A stretch of 22,742 nt of DNA from Scatosoma sp045614565 (GCA_045614565.1 JAZLDG010000028.1:1-22742); one strand, 5' to 3'. Counted from the stretch's first letter, positions 7,441-14,251 are shown. Numbers and translations are program-made. The notes: generated by a model from the sequence alone, not told the origin.

Positions 7441-9273
7441 ATGGCAGAAGTAAAAGGAATTACAATACCTATTCGGGGCGACGCAACCGAGTTATCAAAG
7501 GCGCTTTACAAGATACGCCAAGAGGCCCGCGACGTCGACAAAGAATTAAATTACATAAACAAGGCGCTGAAACTTGACCCGAAAAACGTTGACCTATTAC
7601 GGCAGAAAATGGCCGTTTTGAACAAGGCCGCCGAGGAAAACAAAACAAACATAGAGAATATGAAAAAAGCCCTTGCGGAAATGAAAGCGCAAGGGGTAAG
7701 CGAAACAAGCGCCGAATACCGCGAACTGCAACGCGAGATCGTAAAAGCCGAGGCAAACCAAAAGAAGTACAACGCCGAACTGCGCCAACTTGAACAAAGC
7801 ACAAGCAAACTTGGGCAAGCGTCGGCCAAAATGCAAGAGTTCGGGAACAAGGCGACACAGGCGGGGCAAGCCCTAAAAGGTTTATCTATGGCCGCCGCCG
7901 CCGTAGACGCGGCAATAGCCGCCCTTGCGGTGAAATCGGGACAGGCCGCCGACGAACTAATAACCCTGTCGAAAACAACGGGCATATCAACGGACGACTT
8001 GCAGAAGTACAAAGCGGCCGCCGATCTTGTAGACGTTTCCGTTGAAACTATCGCAAAATCCCAAAAGAAAATGAAAGCGACCGCCTACCAAGCGGCCGAG
8101 GGCACAGGCGCCGCCGCCGAGGCGTACGCAAAGTTGGGTGTATCGGTCGTTGACTCAAACGGGGAATTGAGGCAACAGGACGCCATATTTACGGACGTAA
8201 TACGCGCCCTCGGGCAAATGGAAAACGAAACCGAGCGCGACGCCGTGGCTATGCAAATATTCGGCAAGAGTGCCAGCGAGTTAAACCCACTTATTGAGGA
8301 CGGCGGGGAAACGTACGAACGCGTGGCGCAGATATTCGCAAACAACGGCCTTGAGATCGTAGACCAAGAAACCTTACAGCGCGCAAACGAGTTCAACGAC
8401 AGTTTGGACACCATAAAGGCGACTTGGGGCGCGGCCATAACGCAAATTGGCACAAAACTTGCCGCCTACCTTGCCCCAGCGGTGGAAAAAATCGCGCAGT
8501 TCTTGGAAAAGGTGGCGGGGTGGCTGTCGAAGTTATCACCGCAAGCGTTAACGATTATCGGCATTATTGCCGGACTTGTGGCGGGTTTGGCGCCCGCGTT
8601 AATAATCATAGGTAAATTATCTATGGCTATTAGTTCCATTATGGCATTATTGCCGACTATTGGGCCTATAATCGCGGCAGTTTCGGGGCCTATCGGCATA
8701 GTCGTTGCCGCAATAGGCGGTTTAATAGCCGTTGGCGTTCTTTTGTATAAGAATTGGGACACCATAAAGGAAAAGGCCGCGCAAGTTGTCGCGTGGGTCG
8801 TTGACAAATGGAACGCCCTAAAGGACGCACTTGCGACCATAGGCGCGCGGATCGTCGAGAATATCACGGCACCCATTAAAAACGCCTTTGAGATCATAAA
8901 GGCAATAGTGCAGAAAATAAAAGACGTGTTTAGCAACCTACAAATCAATATCCCGCACATTAAAACGCCGCATTTCAGCATAACCCCCAGCGGGTGGCAG
9001 TTGGGCGACCTTTTAAAAGGCATTATACCCAAACTTGGGATAGATTGGTACAAAACGGGCGGCATATTCAACAGCCCGCAAGTAATCGGCGTAGGTGAGG
9101 CGGGGCCGGAGGCCGTCATACCTATTGACAAACTACGGGACGTTTTGGGGGGCGTCGGCGGTATCACCGTAAACGTGTACGGTAGCGACAATATGAGCGT
9201 TGACGAATTGGCGCTGAAAGTACAAGAAAAGATAATAACATTGCAGAACAGGAGGCGGCAAGCGTGGGCGTAA
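7441..9273 (+). CDS. Tail tape measure protein
   Basis: The protein has 610 residues. It sets tail length and is ejected at infection. Residues ~1-150 form a long charged coiled coil (phage tail tape measure N-terminal pattern, with LDPKNVDLLRQK near 50). A conserved helical region follows (ADELITLSKTTGISTDDLQKY, ~180-200). Hydrophobic segments at ~365-440 (IIGIIAGLVAGLAPALIIIG and following) can enter the host membrane. The C-terminal part carries GGIFNSPQVIGVGEAGPEAVIP, the usual tape measure ending. With ~1.5 A per residue in family members, a short tail of very roughly 90 nm is expected. The start follows TTGGAGGG. The stop overlaps the Dit start by 10 nt. Confidence 0.93.
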   Translation: MAEVKGITIPIRGDATELSKALYKIRQEARDVDKELNYINKALKLDPKNVDLLRQKMAVLNKAAEENKTNIENMKKALAEMKAQGVSETSAEYRELQREIVKAEANQKKYNAELRQLEQSTSKLGQASAKMQEFGNKATQAGQALKGLSMAAAAVDAAIAALAVKSGQAADELITLSKTTGISTDDLQKYKAAADLVDVSVETIAKSQKKMKATAYQAAEGTGAAAEAYAKLGVSVVDSNGELRQQDAIFTDVIRALGQMENETERDAVAMQIFGKSASELNPLIEDGGETYERVAQIFANNGLEIVDQETLQRANEFNDSLDTIKATWGAAITQIGTKLAAYLAPAVEKIAQFLEKVAGWLSKLSPQALTIIGIIAGLVAGLAPALIIIGKLSMAISSIMALLPTIGPIIAAVSGPIGIVVAAIGGLIAVGVLLYKNWDTIKEKAAQVVAWVVDKWNALKDALATIGARIVENITAPIKNAFEIIKAIVQKIKDVFSNLQINIPHIKTPHFSITPSGWQLGDLLKGIIPKLGIDWYKTGGIFNSPQVIGVGEAGPEAVIPIDKLRDVLGGVGGITVNVYGSDNMSVDELALKVQEKIITLQNRRRQAWA

Positions 9274-10481
9274 ACATTACAGGCGCGATATATAAGGGCT
9301 TTACCTTTAACGGTATCAATTCAAAAGACTACGGCGTATATATCACGGGCGAGGCGGTATACAACGCGCCCGAACGCGACGTTGAAATATTCGCAATAGC
9401 GGGCAGAAACGGCGCTTTTGTCCGTGATAACGGACGGTTTGAAAACATCGTGGTATCATACCCCGCGGGTATGTTCGGCGACGCACAAACCGACTTTGCC
9501 GAGGGCATAAGCGACCTACGAAACGCCCTTGCCGCCACAAAAGGATATTGCAGACTTACGGACGAATACAACCCCGACGAATACCGCGAGGCGGTGTACA
9601 AAGGCGGGCTGGAGGTATCACCCGAACAAATGGGGCGCGCGGGACAGTTCAATATTACGTTTGAGTGCAAGCCCCAGCGTTTTTTAACAAGCGGGGAAAC
9701 CAAAATAGACGTATCGAGCGGGGACGAGGTAAACAACCCGACACTATTTGAGGCACACCCGCTTTTGGAGGTTTCGGGATACGGGGATATTGATTTTAAC
9801 GGGGCGCCTATAAGCATTATCAGTTCGGCAATTGGGCGCGTACCATATACCCCCGTAAATCAAACCGCACCCGCGGGCACGTCTGCCACGTTTAGCGTGG
9901 CGGGGGGCTATGGCGCATTAAACAACGGCGACGCCGTGGGCATATTGGGGGCAACGCTTACCATTGCCAACAAGTGGGGCAATAACATTGTAGATTTAAA
10001 CAGTTTCACACAAAGCGGCAATATCATACAAAGCGCGAGCGGGCAGAACACAAGCGAATTGCAGTTTAGTTTTTACAACTTTACTTTTGTAAAAGGCACC
10101 GCGAAAACGGCGAGCGCGTCCGTCGATATATCTTGGGACGACGGCGGCATAGCACGGAACGAAACCGTTTCGGTCGCGGTAAGCATTGACGCCGCGGGCG
10201 CTATTACCGTATCGGTAAACAAACCATACGGCGCCGACGGGTTTGCGTTCGTGATCCCGATACGTTGGGGCAATAGTTCAAAATCAGCACTTGGCGACCC
10301 CGTATATATCGACCTTGACATAGGCGAGGCGTACATAATCGAGGGCGGGCAGTACGTAAGCGTCAACAATTCCGTATCACTTGGCGCGGAACTGCCGGAA
10401 CTTGAGGCGGGACAAAATACAATAACTTACGATAACACAATAACCGCGTTAAAAATCACGCCGAGGTGGTGGAAAGTATGA
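9264..10481 (+). CDS. Distal tail protein (Dit) with a large inserted domain
   Basis: Dit forms the hexameric ring at the tail tip. A GTG start at 9264 is used, with AGGAGG 8 nt upstream. The N-terminal Sipho_tail pattern is clear: FTFNGINSKDYGVYITG, then the ERDVE..AIAGRNG belt and YPAGM...AEGISDLRNAL at ~65-90, ending FECKPQRF near 140. The C-terminal galectin-like strands appear at ~346-405 (VYIDLDIGEAYI, ELEAGQNTI, ITPRWWKV). Between ~187 and ~345 lies about 160 extra residues rich in Ser, Thr, Ala and Gly with beta strands, so the protein is 405 rather than the usual ~250 residues. The insert is probably a carbohydrate-binding domain. The stop overlaps the next gene as ATGA. Confidence 0.85.
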   Translation: MGVNITGAIYKGFTFNGINSKDYGVYITGEAVYNAPERDVEIFAIAGRNGAFVRDNGRFENIVVSYPAGMFGDAQTDFAEGISDLRNALAATKGYCRLTDEYNPDEYREAVYKGGLEVSPEQMGRAGQFNITFECKPQRFLTSGETKIDVSSGDEVNNPTLFEAHPLLEVSGYGDIDFNGAPISIISSAIGRVPYTPVNQTAPAGTSATFSVAGGYGALNNGDAVGILGATLTIANKWGNNIVDLNSFTQSGNIIQSASGQNTSELQFSFYNFTFVKGTAKTASASVDISWDDGGIARNETVSVAVSIDAAGAITVSVNKPYGADGFAFVIPIRWGNSSKSALGDPVYIDLDIGEAYIIEGGQYVSVNNSVSLGAELPELEAGQNTITYDNTITALKITPRWWKV

Positions 10482-12220
10482 CACCGATATTATTTGAAAA
10501 AACCGCGACAAGTTTTGAAACGAACGGTATTTGCAGACTACGGGACGCGATCACGTGCGAAGTTGTCGAGGAGCGCAACACGGGCATTTACGAGTGCGAT
10601 TTTACGTACCCCATAAACGGCGCGAATTATGAGCAAATACAGTTCGGGCGCATTATAGCCGTATCACACGACGAAACGGGCGACGTTCAGCCGTTCGAAA
10701 TAGTTTCAGCCGAAAGACCAATAGACGGCGTGGTAAAGTTCCACGCGGTGCATATCTCATACCGCCAAACCCAAATGGTAGTAGCGGGGCAGAATATAAA
10801 CAGTTTAGCCGACGCGTTCACCCTGTTATCAAACGCAAGCCCAAGCAACCCTTTTACCTATGAAACGGACAAAACAAACACGGGATACCTTGCCGCGTGC
10901 GACGGCACCCCGCGATCCGTACGGCAGATATTGGGAGGCGTTGAGGGGTCAATTTTAGACGTTTACGGCGGCGAGTTTGAGTTTGACGGGTTTACGGTCA
11001 AACTTTGGGAAAACCGCGGCACAACGCGCGATTTTGCCGTTAGGTACGGCGTTAACCTTTTAGACTACACCGAACAAATCGACTATGCGGGAACGTTCAC
11101 AAGTTGCGTTGCGTTTTGGAAAGGCGGGGACGGCCAAATTGTAAAAACGACGGCGTCGCTTGATATGGAGGGGTACAACGGAAACGATATTCGCGTCGCC
11201 CTCGATCTATCGGCCAAGTTTGAGAGTGCGCCCAGCACGGCCGACTTACAGGCCGAGGCCTTGGCGTATATGCAGAACAACCAAACGTATTTCCCCGCGC
11301 AGAATATCAAAGTTGATTTTGTGCGTTTACAAGATATGCCGGAGTTTGAGGAATACGCGCCGTTGCTTACTTGTAATTTATGCGACCGCATAAAAGTTAT
11401 ATTTCCCCTGTATCAAACCGAGGCGTATTTTAAAATCGTTCGCACGGTGTGGGACGTATTAAAAGGCCGATACGTAGAAATGGAACTCGGCGCCTTGCAA
11501 ACGACACTTGCCGAGGCGTTGGGAGTATCGGGCGGCACGTCCGCGGGGTCGGGTATCGACGGGTCGGCGTTCGTCCACATCGCGGGCGCTGAAACCATAA
11601 CGGGGTTTAAAACGTTTTCAAACGGCGCCAAAATAACGCGATCCAACAGCGGGGCAATACTTGAACTTGAAAGCGCCGCCGCCGACACCAATTTTTTGCT
11701 AAAACGGACAAGCGGGAGCCAATGCGTTCTTGAGAGTGGTACAAGCGTCGGTTTGTTCGGCACGAAATCAAACCACCCCTTGCAAGTTAGAACGAACTAC
11801 ACCAACCGTATGACGTTCGGCACCGACGGAAGCGTTAAACTTGCCACGGCGCCGTCGTCGTCGAGCAACGACAACCAATTAGCAAGTACGAAATGGACGC
11901 GCGACCTAATCAAACCGACCTTTAACACGTTCACACCCGCCACGGGTACGACGTCCAGCGGGCGCACGTGCTATTACACAAAATCGGGGTACACCGTAAA
12001 CGTGTTTTTTGCCGTTAGCGGGCTAACCGCGAACAGTACGGCGACCATTTACACGCTACCGTCGGGCTACCGTCCAAAGTACAAAATAACGGCACCCGTA
12101 CAGGCGGGCGCACGTAGCGAGTTTTGTTCCGTGGACATTGACACCGACGGCACGGTATCAGTTGCCACACACGCCACGCGTACAAGCGCAATAGGGCTTG
12201 TATCGTTTATTGTTGAGTAA
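10478..12220 (+). CDS. Tail-associated (Tal / prophage endopeptidase-like) protein fused to a fibre-like C-terminus
   Basis: The ATG at 10478 overlaps the previous stop as ATGA and has GAGGTGG upstream. An in-frame GTG at 10466 is less likely. Residues ~1-350 follow the phage minor structural protein N-terminal pattern: RLRDAITCEVVEERNTGIYECDFTYP, then AVHISYRQTQMVV, YGGEFEFDGFTVKLWENRG and VNLLDYTEQIDY. This is the gp27-like hub. From ~365 on come fibre features: VHIAGAETITGFKTFSN, LQVRTNYTNRMTFGTDGSV and QLASTKWTRDLI, then a beta-rich tip of about 90 residues ending VSFIVE. The protein has 580 residues. No clear peptidase motif is visible. The tip is the likely host receptor contact. Confidence 0.83.
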   Translation: MTPILFEKTATSFETNGICRLRDAITCEVVEERNTGIYECDFTYPINGANYEQIQFGRIIAVSHDETGDVQPFEIVSAERPIDGVVKFHAVHISYRQTQMVVAGQNINSLADAFTLLSNASPSNPFTYETDKTNTGYLAACDGTPRSVRQILGGVEGSILDVYGGEFEFDGFTVKLWENRGTTRDFAVRYGVNLLDYTEQIDYAGTFTSCVAFWKGGDGQIVKTTASLDMEGYNGNDIRVALDLSAKFESAPSTADLQAEALAYMQNNQTYFPAQNIKVDFVRLQDMPEFEEYAPLLTCNLCDRIKVIFPLYQTEAYFKIVRTVWDVLKGRYVEMELGALQTTLAEALGVSGGTSAGSGIDGSAFVHIAGAETITGFKTFSNGAKITRSNSGAILELESAAADTNFLLKRTSGSQCVLESGTSVGLFGTKSNHPLQVRTNYTNRMTFGTDGSVKLATAPSSSSNDNQLASTKWTRDLIKPTFNTFTPATGTTSSGRTCYYTKSGYTVNVFFAVSGLTANSTATIYTLPSGYRPKYKITAPVQAGARSEFCSVDIDTDGTVSVATHATRTSAIGLVSFIVE

Positions 12221-12234
12221 TAGGAGGGCATACA

Positions 12235-12720
12235 ATGAGCATTATGTTATCGGGCAATTTGTCCAAGAACTTTACACAAAGGGAATACCACGCGGGAAGT
12301 ATGGCGGTTTCTATGAATAAAGAAACCATAGTTTTTATACGCGCCTTGCAGACGTTTAGAACGTGGCTTAATAAACCTATGTACGTTGTATCGTGGGCGC
12401 GGACAGTTGAGGAAAACAAAAAAGTTGGCGGTATTTCGTCCAGCAACCATTTATTGCCGCGGGCTTGCGCCATTGATTTTAATCTTGGAGGCCCAGCCCT
12501 TACAAAAGCCGATTTTATCAAATGGGCGACAAAGTGGGCCGCGATCTGCCGCGCCGTTGGGTGCGTGCCCGAGGCGGGTTTGTATGCCAAGGGCTGGATA
12601 CACTTTGGAATACAAAACAGCGCACAGGCAAAGGCCAACGGTAAAAAGTTCGTGCATTGGTACACGGATAAAAACGGCAAGCAGACCAACAACCCGTACG
12701 CGGAATTGAGGGGGCTATAA
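12235..12720 (+). CDS. Endolysin, M15-type D,D/L,D-peptidase
   Basis: This 161-residue protein hydrolyses peptide bonds of peptidoglycan. The Zn site of peptidase M15 is visible: H72 and D81 in SSNHLLPRACAIDF and H123 in the WIHFG motif. The upstream WARTVEENKKVGG segment corresponds to the conserved Arg/VGG region of the family. The protein consists of the catalytic domain only. I see no cell-wall-binding repeats and no signal peptide, so release depends on the holin. A clear AGGAGGG site precedes the ATG. The gene stands between the tail fibre and two small membrane proteins. Confidence 0.88.
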   Translation: MSIMLSGNLSKNFTQREYHAGSMAVSMNKETIVFIRALQTFRTWLNKPMYVVSWARTVEENKKVGGISSSNHLLPRACAIDFNLGGPALTKADFIKWATKWAAICRAVGCVPEAGLYAKGWIHFGIQNSAQAKANGKKFVHWYTDKNGKQTNNPYAELRGL

Positions 12721-12721
12721 A

Positions 12722-13030
12722 ATGAGCATAGAAACGATTTTGCAACTTGCGGCCGTCGTTCTTGGCAGTAATTGGATCGGGTCGTTTTTACTTGAACTAT
12801 ACAAGAACAAGAAAAAGAAAAAGACACCCGCCGAGGTTATTTTAAAAGCCCTTGCCCGTAATCACCTATTGACGGCCGCCGACCGATACAAGGCGCAAGG
12901 GTATATCGACGCCGAGGAGTACAACGACATTATGGAGGAGTACAAGGCGTATACCGACCTTGACGGCAACGGACGCGTACACCGTGAATATGGCGACAAC
13001 GGGGAAATAAAAAAACTACCCGTTAAGTGA
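12722..13030 (+). CDS. Small membrane-anchored protein of the lysis cassette
   Basis: The protein has 102 residues. One hydrophobic segment (ILQLAAVVLGSNWIGSFLLEL, split here by its polar SN) covers residues ~6-27 and is followed by a run of lysines. The rest is a charged helical domain (LTAADRYKAQGYIDAEEYNDIMEEYKAY) that ends with DLDGNGRVHREYG, a loop reminiscent of the LGGNG motif found in similar phage proteins and slightly like an EF-hand loop. It starts 1 nt after the endolysin stop and lies before the holin gene. It may be a second holin component or a regulator of lysis, but no function is established from sequence. Confidence 0.7.
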   Translation: MSIETILQLAAVVLGSNWIGSFLLELYKNKKKKKTPAEVILKALARNHLLTAADRYKAQGYIDAEEYNDIMEEYKAYTDLDGNGRVHREYGDNGEIKKLPVK

Positions 13031-13045
13031 ACAGGAGGGGAACAA

Positions 13046-13243
13046 ATGACAAAGGACTTTTGGAAGTGCGCCGCCATAAGGGCGTTTAGGACATTTTGCC
13101 AAAGCGTCGTTGCTTTGGTAGGGACGGACGCGGTAAACATTATCGACATTGAATGGGCAACCGTTTTAGGCATTGCCGGAACAACCGCGCTTTTGTCTTT
13201 TTTAACGTCGATCGCAACGGGACTGCCCGAGAGCGATATATAA
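13046..13243 (+). CDS. Holin, r1t type
   Basis: The protein has 65 residues with the r1t-holin pattern: a charged N-terminal KDFWKCAAIRAFRTFCQS, a first hydrophobic helix with VVALVGTDAVNI, DIEWATVLGIAG and a second helix TTALLSFLTSIATGLPE. Members oligomerise in the inner membrane to form lesions that let the endolysin out. The start is well placed behind CAGGAGGGG. The order endolysin, membrane protein, holin is unusual compared with the common holin-endolysin order. The gene is the last before the late terminators. Confidence 0.85.
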   Translation: MTKDFWKCAAIRAFRTFCQSVVALVGTDAVNIIDIEWATVLGIAGTTALLSFLTSIATGLPESDI

Positions 13244-13249
13244 TTGGAA

Positions 13250-13271
13250 AAGGGGAGGGCAACCGCCCCTT
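13250..13271 (+). terminator. Hairpin behind the holin gene (weak terminator)
   Basis: AAGGGG (13250-13255) pairs with CCCCTT (13266-13271) round a 10-nt loop. It is followed by GTTTTCTCCTTTT, a broken T-run. It probably supports the stronger terminator just downstream. Confidence 0.6.
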
Positions 13272-13286
13272 GTTTTCTCCTTTTAA

Positions 13287-13312
13287 CGGGGGTTAGACGC
13301 CCCCGCTTTTTT
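13287..13312 (+). terminator. Intrinsic terminator ending the late operon
   Basis: CGGGGG (13287-13292) pairs with CCCCCG (13300-13305) round TTAGACG, followed at once by six T residues (13307-13312). This is the expected end of the head-tail-lysis transcript. Confidence 0.85.
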
Positions 13313-13331
13313 AATGGTATAATATATCGGG

Positions 13332-13370
13332 AAACGTACAAAACCCCGTTAAAACGCAAAATAGAGCGTC
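13332..13370 (+). repeat. 39-nt control element, copy 1 (paired AAACG half-sites)
   Basis: Two AAACG half-sites begin 20 nt apart (13332 and 13352). The core is followed by TAGAGCG. The unit matches the copy at 22640-22678 at 32 of 39 positions without gaps, and its core CCGTTAAAACGCAAAATA is identical to a stretch at 16605-16622. It lies 10 nt before the promoter at 13380. Confidence 0.65.
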
Positions 13371-13379
13371 AAAACAGCA

Positions 13380-13408
13380 TTGATTATGCCCCGATATAGT
13401 GATATACT
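13380..13408 (+). promoter_or_regulatory. Sigma-A-like promoter for a short RNA
   Basis: -35 TTGATT (13380-13385), spacer of exactly 17 nt, -10 TATACT (13403-13408). Transcription should begin near 13415. The first feature downstream is a terminator at 13448-13484, not a gene. Confidence 0.65.
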
Positions 13409-13414
13409 GATTTT

Positions 13415-13484
13415 AGGGCCTCCGTGTGGCCTTGTCTTATCTTACACCCCCGCGTTGGCAAGTGTGCCCCGCGGGGCGTTTTTT
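13415..13484 (+). ncRNA. Candidate ~70-nt RNA (or attenuated leader)
   Basis: It spans the predicted start of the 13380 promoter to the end of the T-run. It contains a small hairpin GGCC (13417-13420) / GGCC (13428-13431) and a long terminator hairpin. No small open frame with a ribosome binding site is seen. It could be a stand-alone regulatory RNA or a leader whose read-through joins the early operon. No known RNA family was recognised. Confidence 0.45.
13448..13484 (+). terminator. Two-tier intrinsic terminator of the short RNA
   Basis: Lower stem CCCCGCG (13448-13454) / CGCGGGG (13470-13476), upper stem GGCA / TGCC with an AGTG loop, then CG and six T residues (13479-13484). Confidence 0.78.
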
Positions 13485-13492
13485 ATTGCAAA

Positions 13493-13514
13493 AATGTTTT
13501 TTCAAAAAAACATT
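13493..13514 (+). promoter_or_regulatory. AT-rich inverted repeat upstream of early promoter
   Basis: AATGTTTTTT and AAAAAACATT form a perfect 10-bp inverted repeat with a 2-nt centre, 19 nt before the -35 at 13534. A similar but imperfect sequence lies upstream of the promoter at 14682. It may act as an UP element or a binding site. Confidence 0.5.
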
Positions 13515-13533
13515 ATTTTTTTACAAAACCCCC

Positions 13534-13562
13534 TTGCAATACCACGCGTTGCGTGGTAAGAT
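13534..13562 (+). promoter_or_regulatory. Early promoter of the 13619 operon with operator in the spacer
   Basis: -35 TTGCAA (13534-13539), 17-nt spacer, -10 TAAGAT (13557-13562). The perfect inverted repeat TACCACGC / GCGTGGTA (13540-13547 and 13551-13558, GTT centre) fills the spacer and enters the -10. A protein bound there would block RNA polymerase, so this looks like an operator. Transcription should start near 13569. Confidence 0.7.
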
Positions 13563-13618
13563 ATAGACAAGATAAAGCAAGGCGCCGCGATCCGCGGTGA
13601 ACACAAGGAGGTAAAACA

Positions 13619-13828
13619 ATGGCTATCAACAAAACGTTATCTGTGAGGGGTTGCTGGACAATGGTTAACAATATCCAAAATGCAAGAACGCCCGAGGAGG
13701 TGCGCGAGCGTTGCGGGATCGCGGAGGAGTGGCTGAGGGCCAACGAGGTCATTACGGTCGACGAGTACGACGATTTAATGATGAGCGTCGCGTACCTATA
13801 CCGCGAAAGTTATCACTTAGGCAGATAG
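13619..13828 (+). CDS. Small early protein, unknown function
   Basis: The protein has 69 residues. It is the first gene after the operator-bearing promoter and has a strong ribosome binding site (AAGGAGG, 7 nt from ATG). The sequence is helical, with ARTPEEVRERCGIAEEWLRANEVITVDEYDDLMMSVAYLYRE split into two helices by VITVDEYD. The style matches small early proteins of phages of Gram-positive hosts. No catalytic motif or membrane segment is present. It may be a host-takeover or regulatory factor, but nothing in the sequence proves this. Confidence 0.72.
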   Translation: MAINKTLSVRGCWTMVNNIQNARTPEEVRERCGIAEEWLRANEVITVDEYDDLMMSVAYLYRESYHLGR

Positions 13829-13852
13829 GCACGGGCCGACGAGTAAACCCAC

Positions 13853-13870
13853 GGGGGGCGCAAGCCCCCC
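13853..13870 (+). other. Perfect hairpin with GCAA tetraloop upstream of a gene
   Basis: GGGGGGC (13853-13859) and GCCCCCC (13864-13870) enclose GCAA, a GNRA-type tetraloop. No T-run follows, so it is not a standard terminator. The AAGGAGG site of the next gene follows about 10 nt later. A role in mRNA stability or translation control is possible. Confidence 0.6.
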
Positions 13871-13894
13871 AAGATAAGACAAGGAGGCAAAACA

Positions 13895-14203
13895 ATGACA
13901 AGCAAAAGCATTTACGTTAACAAGGCGGCGTGCCTGTTCCTAATCGACGAGGAGCGCACCGCAAGGGGGTTTGAGCCGTTGAGCGAGGCGGCCCGTGATC
14001 GCGCTTGGGAAAGGAGGCCCAAAGGCCCCGACTTTATGACACAGTTAACAAACGACAGTTTTGGCGGGGGCAACGGCACACGCGACCCGAGGAAGTGGAC
14101 AAGCTGGGACATTGAAACATTAAAGATAATGTTAAAAGGCGCGGGGTTTGAGGACGGCGCCGACTATTGGGACGGCCCCGCCGTTGAGTACATAAACATA
14201 TAA
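13895..14203 (+). CDS. Small early protein, unknown function
   Basis: The protein has 102 residues and a good ribosome binding site (AAGGAGG, 7 nt before ATG). It contains KAACLFLIDEERTARGFEPLSEAARDRAWERR in its first half, a Gly-rich turn (SFGGGNGTRDPRKW, about residues 55-68), and a Trp-containing acidic end (DGADYWDGPAVEYINI). It is neither a membrane protein nor Cys-rich. I do not recognise the family. It belongs to the four-gene early unit 13619-14610. Confidence 0.68.
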   Translation: MTSKSIYVNKAACLFLIDEERTARGFEPLSEAARDRAWERRPKGPDFMTQLTNDSFGGGNGTRDPRKWTSWDIETLKIMLKGAGFEDGADYWDGPAVEYINI

Positions 14204-14209
14204 CAACAG

Positions 14210-14228
14210 GGCGGGGGCAACCCCCGCC
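14210..14228 (+). other. GC-rich hairpin upstream of a gene
   Basis: GGCGGGGG (14210-14217) and CCCCCGCC (14221-14228) form a perfect 8-bp stem with CAA as the loop (a 7-bp stem with a 5-nt loop is the sterically easier version). No T-run follows. GAGGAGG follows. Same style as 4793-4813 and 13853-13870. Confidence 0.55.
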
Positions 14229-14251
14229 GGAGATCGCGAGGAGGTAAGACA

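Larger units (their letters stand above)
13318..13618 (+). other. Gene-free control region between late and early genes
   Basis: I see no open frame with a good start here. In order the region holds a TATAAT at 13318 without a good -35, a copy of the AAACG half-site pair (13332-13370), a promoter (13380-13408), a short RNA and its terminator (to 13484), an AT-rich inverted repeat (13493-13514), and a promoter with an inverted repeat in its spacer (13534-13562). The early mRNA leader and the AAGGAGG ribosome binding site of the 13619 gene follow. Confidence 0.75.

Noticed and set aside
8466..9191. A 241-codon minus-strand open frame opposite the tape measure gene
   Set aside because: It mirrors the codon pattern of the tape measure gene, has no ribosome binding site and would be the only minus-strand gene in the window.
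12207..12827. A 206-codon minus-strand open frame opposite the endolysin
   Set aside because: The opposite strand has a clear M15 peptidase with conserved Zn ligands. The minus frame lacks a ribosome binding site and a recognisable domain.
12938..12990. EF-hand calcium site (DLDGNG) in the lysis-cassette protein
   Set aside because: Only the first half of an EF-hand loop is matched and the flanking helices do not fit. The LGGNG-like ending known in similar phage proteins is a better comparison.
13318..13323. TATAAT as a separate promoter right after the late terminator
   Set aside because: The best -35 (TTAGAC, 13293-13298) lies in the terminator loop with a 19-nt spacer, so the match is weak compared with the promoter at 13380.
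13313..13618. CRISPR array or tRNA gene in the longest gene-free region
   Set aside because: No regularly spaced identical repeats and no cloverleaf with a CCA-adjacent acceptor stem can be seen. The region is explained by promoters, a short RNA and a terminator.
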